Below are positions 6,352 through 7,579 of a stretch of 7,579 bases of DNA, in pieces. How positions within the stretch are numbered: the stretch's first letter is position 1; every line of letters begins with the position of its first letter. The stretch is from NCBI GenBank assembly GCA_007117565.1, contig SKGG01000053.1:1-7579 (forward strand). Reading direction: 5' to 3'. The notes under the pieces are model-generated. The model did no database searches, was not told where the DNA came from, and saw only the letters and a program-made list of their open reading frames with translations. The stretch comes from Candidatus Izemoplasma sp. (GTDB lineage Bacteria; Bacillota_I; Bacilli_A; Izemoplasmatales; Izemoplasmataceae). The position numbers and the translations under genes were made by a program.

Positions 6352-6380
6352 GACACTATATCATTGAAAGGGGGGACCTT

Positions 6381-6911
6381 ATGACGAAAGAAACCTTACT
6401 GAAGTACGCTGAACCTTTGACCATTGTCTTGAGCGTCCTCGCTTTAATTGGTGTCTTATTTACCATTCAAAACGCTGAAGGGGCCTTCTTTGTGTTTGCC
6501 CAGGCGATGTTTTTTATCACCTTCTTTATCTTCCCAGCCATCGTCGTCTTTTTTGGTCGCTTACTCATTCTTAGAGCAACCCCTGAAAAGATGCCTCCGC
6601 TCTTATTTCCTTTACTTTTTTTATACACCTTCATTCCCACCATCAGTGTGATACTGCCTTACATTGCTTCTGGTTTTCGTTTTGATGGGGCCTTGGAGCT
6701 CGTCTTTGTCATTTTTGAAACGGCGATGTTTCTAGGTGGTTTTGGCTTCTTTGTGTACTTTTTTCAAAAATACTTAGCCAGTAAACTCAGTGAACGTGAT
6801 ATAACCTTATTCTTACATTATTTTGTCGGTGGCCTCGTTTACTTTTACTTCATTCGCTTAACGTTACTCACCAGTATTTTGATTCAAAGTGCGTTTGATT
6901 TCATCACTTAA
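6381..6911 (+). CDS. Polytopic membrane protein of unknown function
   Basis: A 176-residue protein that I do not recognise. It is very hydrophobic and Phe-rich, with about five predicted membrane segments near residues 10-29, 36-62, 71-96, 105-128 and 142-168. Short charged loops separate them, for example RATPEKMP (65-72) and KLSERD (about 134-139). There is no cleavable signal peptide, and no transporter, protease or enzyme motif that I can identify. ATG 6381 follows a G-rich ribosome site. The gene has its own extended -10 promoter and a strong terminator, so it can be expressed apart from the aro operon, although read-through from aroQ is possible. A role in aromatic amino acid transport would be guesswork; position alone does not support it. 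Confidence 0.85.
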   Translation: MTKETLLKYAEPLTIVLSVLALIGVLFTIQNAEGAFFVFAQAMFFITFFIFPAIVVFFGRLLILRATPEKMPPLLFPLLFLYTFIPTISVILPYIASGFRFDGALELVFVIFETAMFLGGFGFFVYFFQKYLASKLSERDITLFLHYFVGGLVYFYFIRLTLLTSILIQSAFDFIT

Positions 6912-6936
6912 ACTCAGACCTTGTCTGAGTTTTTTT
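6911..6936 (+). terminator. Intrinsic terminator of the membrane protein gene
   Basis: AACTCAGAC (6911-6919) and GTCTGAGTT (6923-6931) form a perfect 9-bp stem with a 3-nt loop, and T's run on to 6936. It starts at the last base of the stop codon. Confidence 0.9.
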
Positions 6937-6948
6937 ATTGTCCTCAAC

Positions 6949-6981
6949 AAAAAAGAGGCCCTATTCGATGGCCACTTTTTT
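6949..6981 (-). terminator. Intrinsic terminator of the SDR gene
   Basis: Read on the minus strand, AAAAAAG (6981-6975), an A-A mismatch, GGCC, a 9-nt loop, GGCC and CTTTTTT (6955-6949) form a hairpin ending in a T run. It lies 5 nt past the SDR stop codon. Its near symmetry means it may also stop transcription coming from the left. Confidence 0.8.
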
Positions 6982-6986
6982 TGATG

Positions 6987-7579
6987 TTACATACTGAGCT
7001 TATCGGCAATCACTTTAGCCGCTTTCTTTGGCGAAAGACGCGTGTAAAAATCTAAGAATTTGGCGTCTTTTCCAGCGAGTACGCGGTACTTCTTCTTGCG
7101 AGTGCCTTCGACTATGATTTCAGCCGCTTGAGCTGCTGTTAAAAGTTTGATTTTAGTATTTGCACCAGTATCACCCGAGCGCGAAAAGGTTGCGCCTGAA
7201 TTTTTCATGATGTTGGTCTCTACCCCGCCTGGAAAGACAATCGTGACGCCAACGTTAGTATCTTTAAGTTCTGAATGAAGACCTTCAGTCATCAACTTAA
7301 CGGCCGCTTTAGAGGCGCCATAGATGGATTGTCCTGGCACAGGCACAAAGCCCCCCATACTTGAAATGTTGGTGATGTGCGCTTCCGGTCGTTTTAAAAG
7401 TTCTGGTAAAAAGGTTTTAACCATAAAGAGTGTTCCATAGAAGTTGACATCCATCACTTGTTTGACTTTCTCATAACTTAATTCACTCACAGGAATAAAC
7501 GGTTGAATGATGCCCGCGACATTGATCAACCCATCGACGGTTCCGTGTGCTTTCATCACCGCTTCTAAAAGTCCTTCAA
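6987..7579 (-). CDS. Short-chain dehydrogenase/reductase, C-terminal fragment
   Basis: The last 196 residues of an NAD(P)-dependent oxidoreductase. The open frame continues to the right edge, with six codons (EGLLEA) before GTG 7559, so that GTG is internal. Classical SDR landmarks follow in order: VDGLINVAG (usually NNAG, here with Val at the second position), DVNFYG with the structural Asn, NISSMGG with catalytic Ser, YGASK with catalytic Tyr and Lys, and PGGVETNI of the cofactor/substrate loop. The N-terminal TGxxxGIG cofactor motif lies outside the window. The C-terminal tail is basic (TRKKKYR and SPKKAAKV), as in many uncharacterised SDRs. The substrate cannot be told from the sequence. 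It converges on the membrane protein gene, and a terminator on each strand separates the two. Confidence 0.93.
   Translation of the reverse strand, partial: EGLLEAVMKAHGTVDGLINVAGIIQPFIPVSELSYEKVKQVMDVNFYGTLFMVKTFLPELLKRPEAHITNISSMGGFVPVPGQSIYGASKAAVKLMTEGLHSELKDTNVGVTIVFPGGVETNIMKNSGATFSRSGDTGANTKIKLLTAAQAAEIIVEGTRKKKYRVLAGKDAKFLDFYTRLSPKKAAKVIADKLSM

Noticed and set aside
6448..6651. 67-codon plus-strand frame inside the membrane protein gene
   Set aside because: It is an out-of-frame shadow of the membrane protein with no ribosome site of its own.
7557..7559. GTG as the start of the SDR gene
   Set aside because: The frame is open to the window edge and the encoded segment begins in the middle of the SDR fold, without the cofactor motif, so the gene continues outside.
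1..7579. UGA=Trp genetic code (Mycoplasma-type)
   Set aside because: aroB, aroC, chorismate mutase and aroQ end at TGA with family-appropriate lengths, and Trp codons are TGG.
1..7579. CRISPR arrays, insertion sequences, tRNA genes, attachment sites
   Set aside because: No spaced repeats, terminal inverted repeats with a transposase, or tRNA-like cloverleaf were seen; nearly all DNA is accounted for by genes and short regulatory gaps.

Overview
The window carries ordinary bacterial metabolic genes. At its centre is a compact chorismate-pathway operon. The organism looks like a low-to-moderate-GC member of Bacillota or a free-living Mollicutes-like relative. The reasons are strong AAGGAGG-type ribosome sites, extended -10 promoters, U-tract terminators, GTG and TTG starts, and a chorismate synthase with the RGGGHxSGRLTAPL variant known from clostridia. 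TGA acts as a stop (aroB, aroC, chorismate mutase and aroQ all end in it) and Trp is coded by TGG, so this is not the UGA=Trp code of mycoplasmas. A genus cannot be named from the sequence alone.

Layout, left to right. (1) Minus strand, 1-407: the N-terminal part of an M32 (Taq-type) metallocarboxypeptidase, cut by the left edge. (2) Minus strand, 479-2152: a complete formate-tetrahydrofolate ligase (fhs) with a clear promoter and a terminator hairpin that includes its stop codon. (3) A 170-bp divergent intergenic region holding the fhs and aro promoters. (4) Plus strand, 2323-6313: aroB, aroC, chorismate mutase, an aroE-aroK fusion and type II aroQ, every junction overlapping. (5) Plus strand, 6381-6911: a small unrecognised polytopic membrane protein with its own promoter and terminator. 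(6) Minus strand, 6987-7579: the C-terminal part of a short-chain dehydrogenase/reductase, cut by the right edge.

The aro operon encodes six activities in five genes: DAHP to dehydroquinate (AroB), dehydroshikimate (AroQ), shikimate (AroE domain), shikimate-3-phosphate (AroK domain), EPSP to chorismate (AroC) and chorismate to prephenate (chorismate mutase). DAHP synthase and EPSP synthase (AroA) are not in the window, nor is a prephenate dehydratase or dehydrogenase. Several of the enzymes are shorter than family norms and carry substitutions in normally conserved motifs. This suggests a divergent, compacted lineage, though the core catalytic residues remain.

I found no CRISPR array, insertion sequence, tRNA, rRNA, phage gene or defence system, and no evidence of a new multi-gene system. 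The best leads are the AroE-AroK fusion, the altered GRHD motif of AroC, the probable CTG start of the chorismate mutase gene, and the unknown membrane protein with its palindrome-rich promoter.
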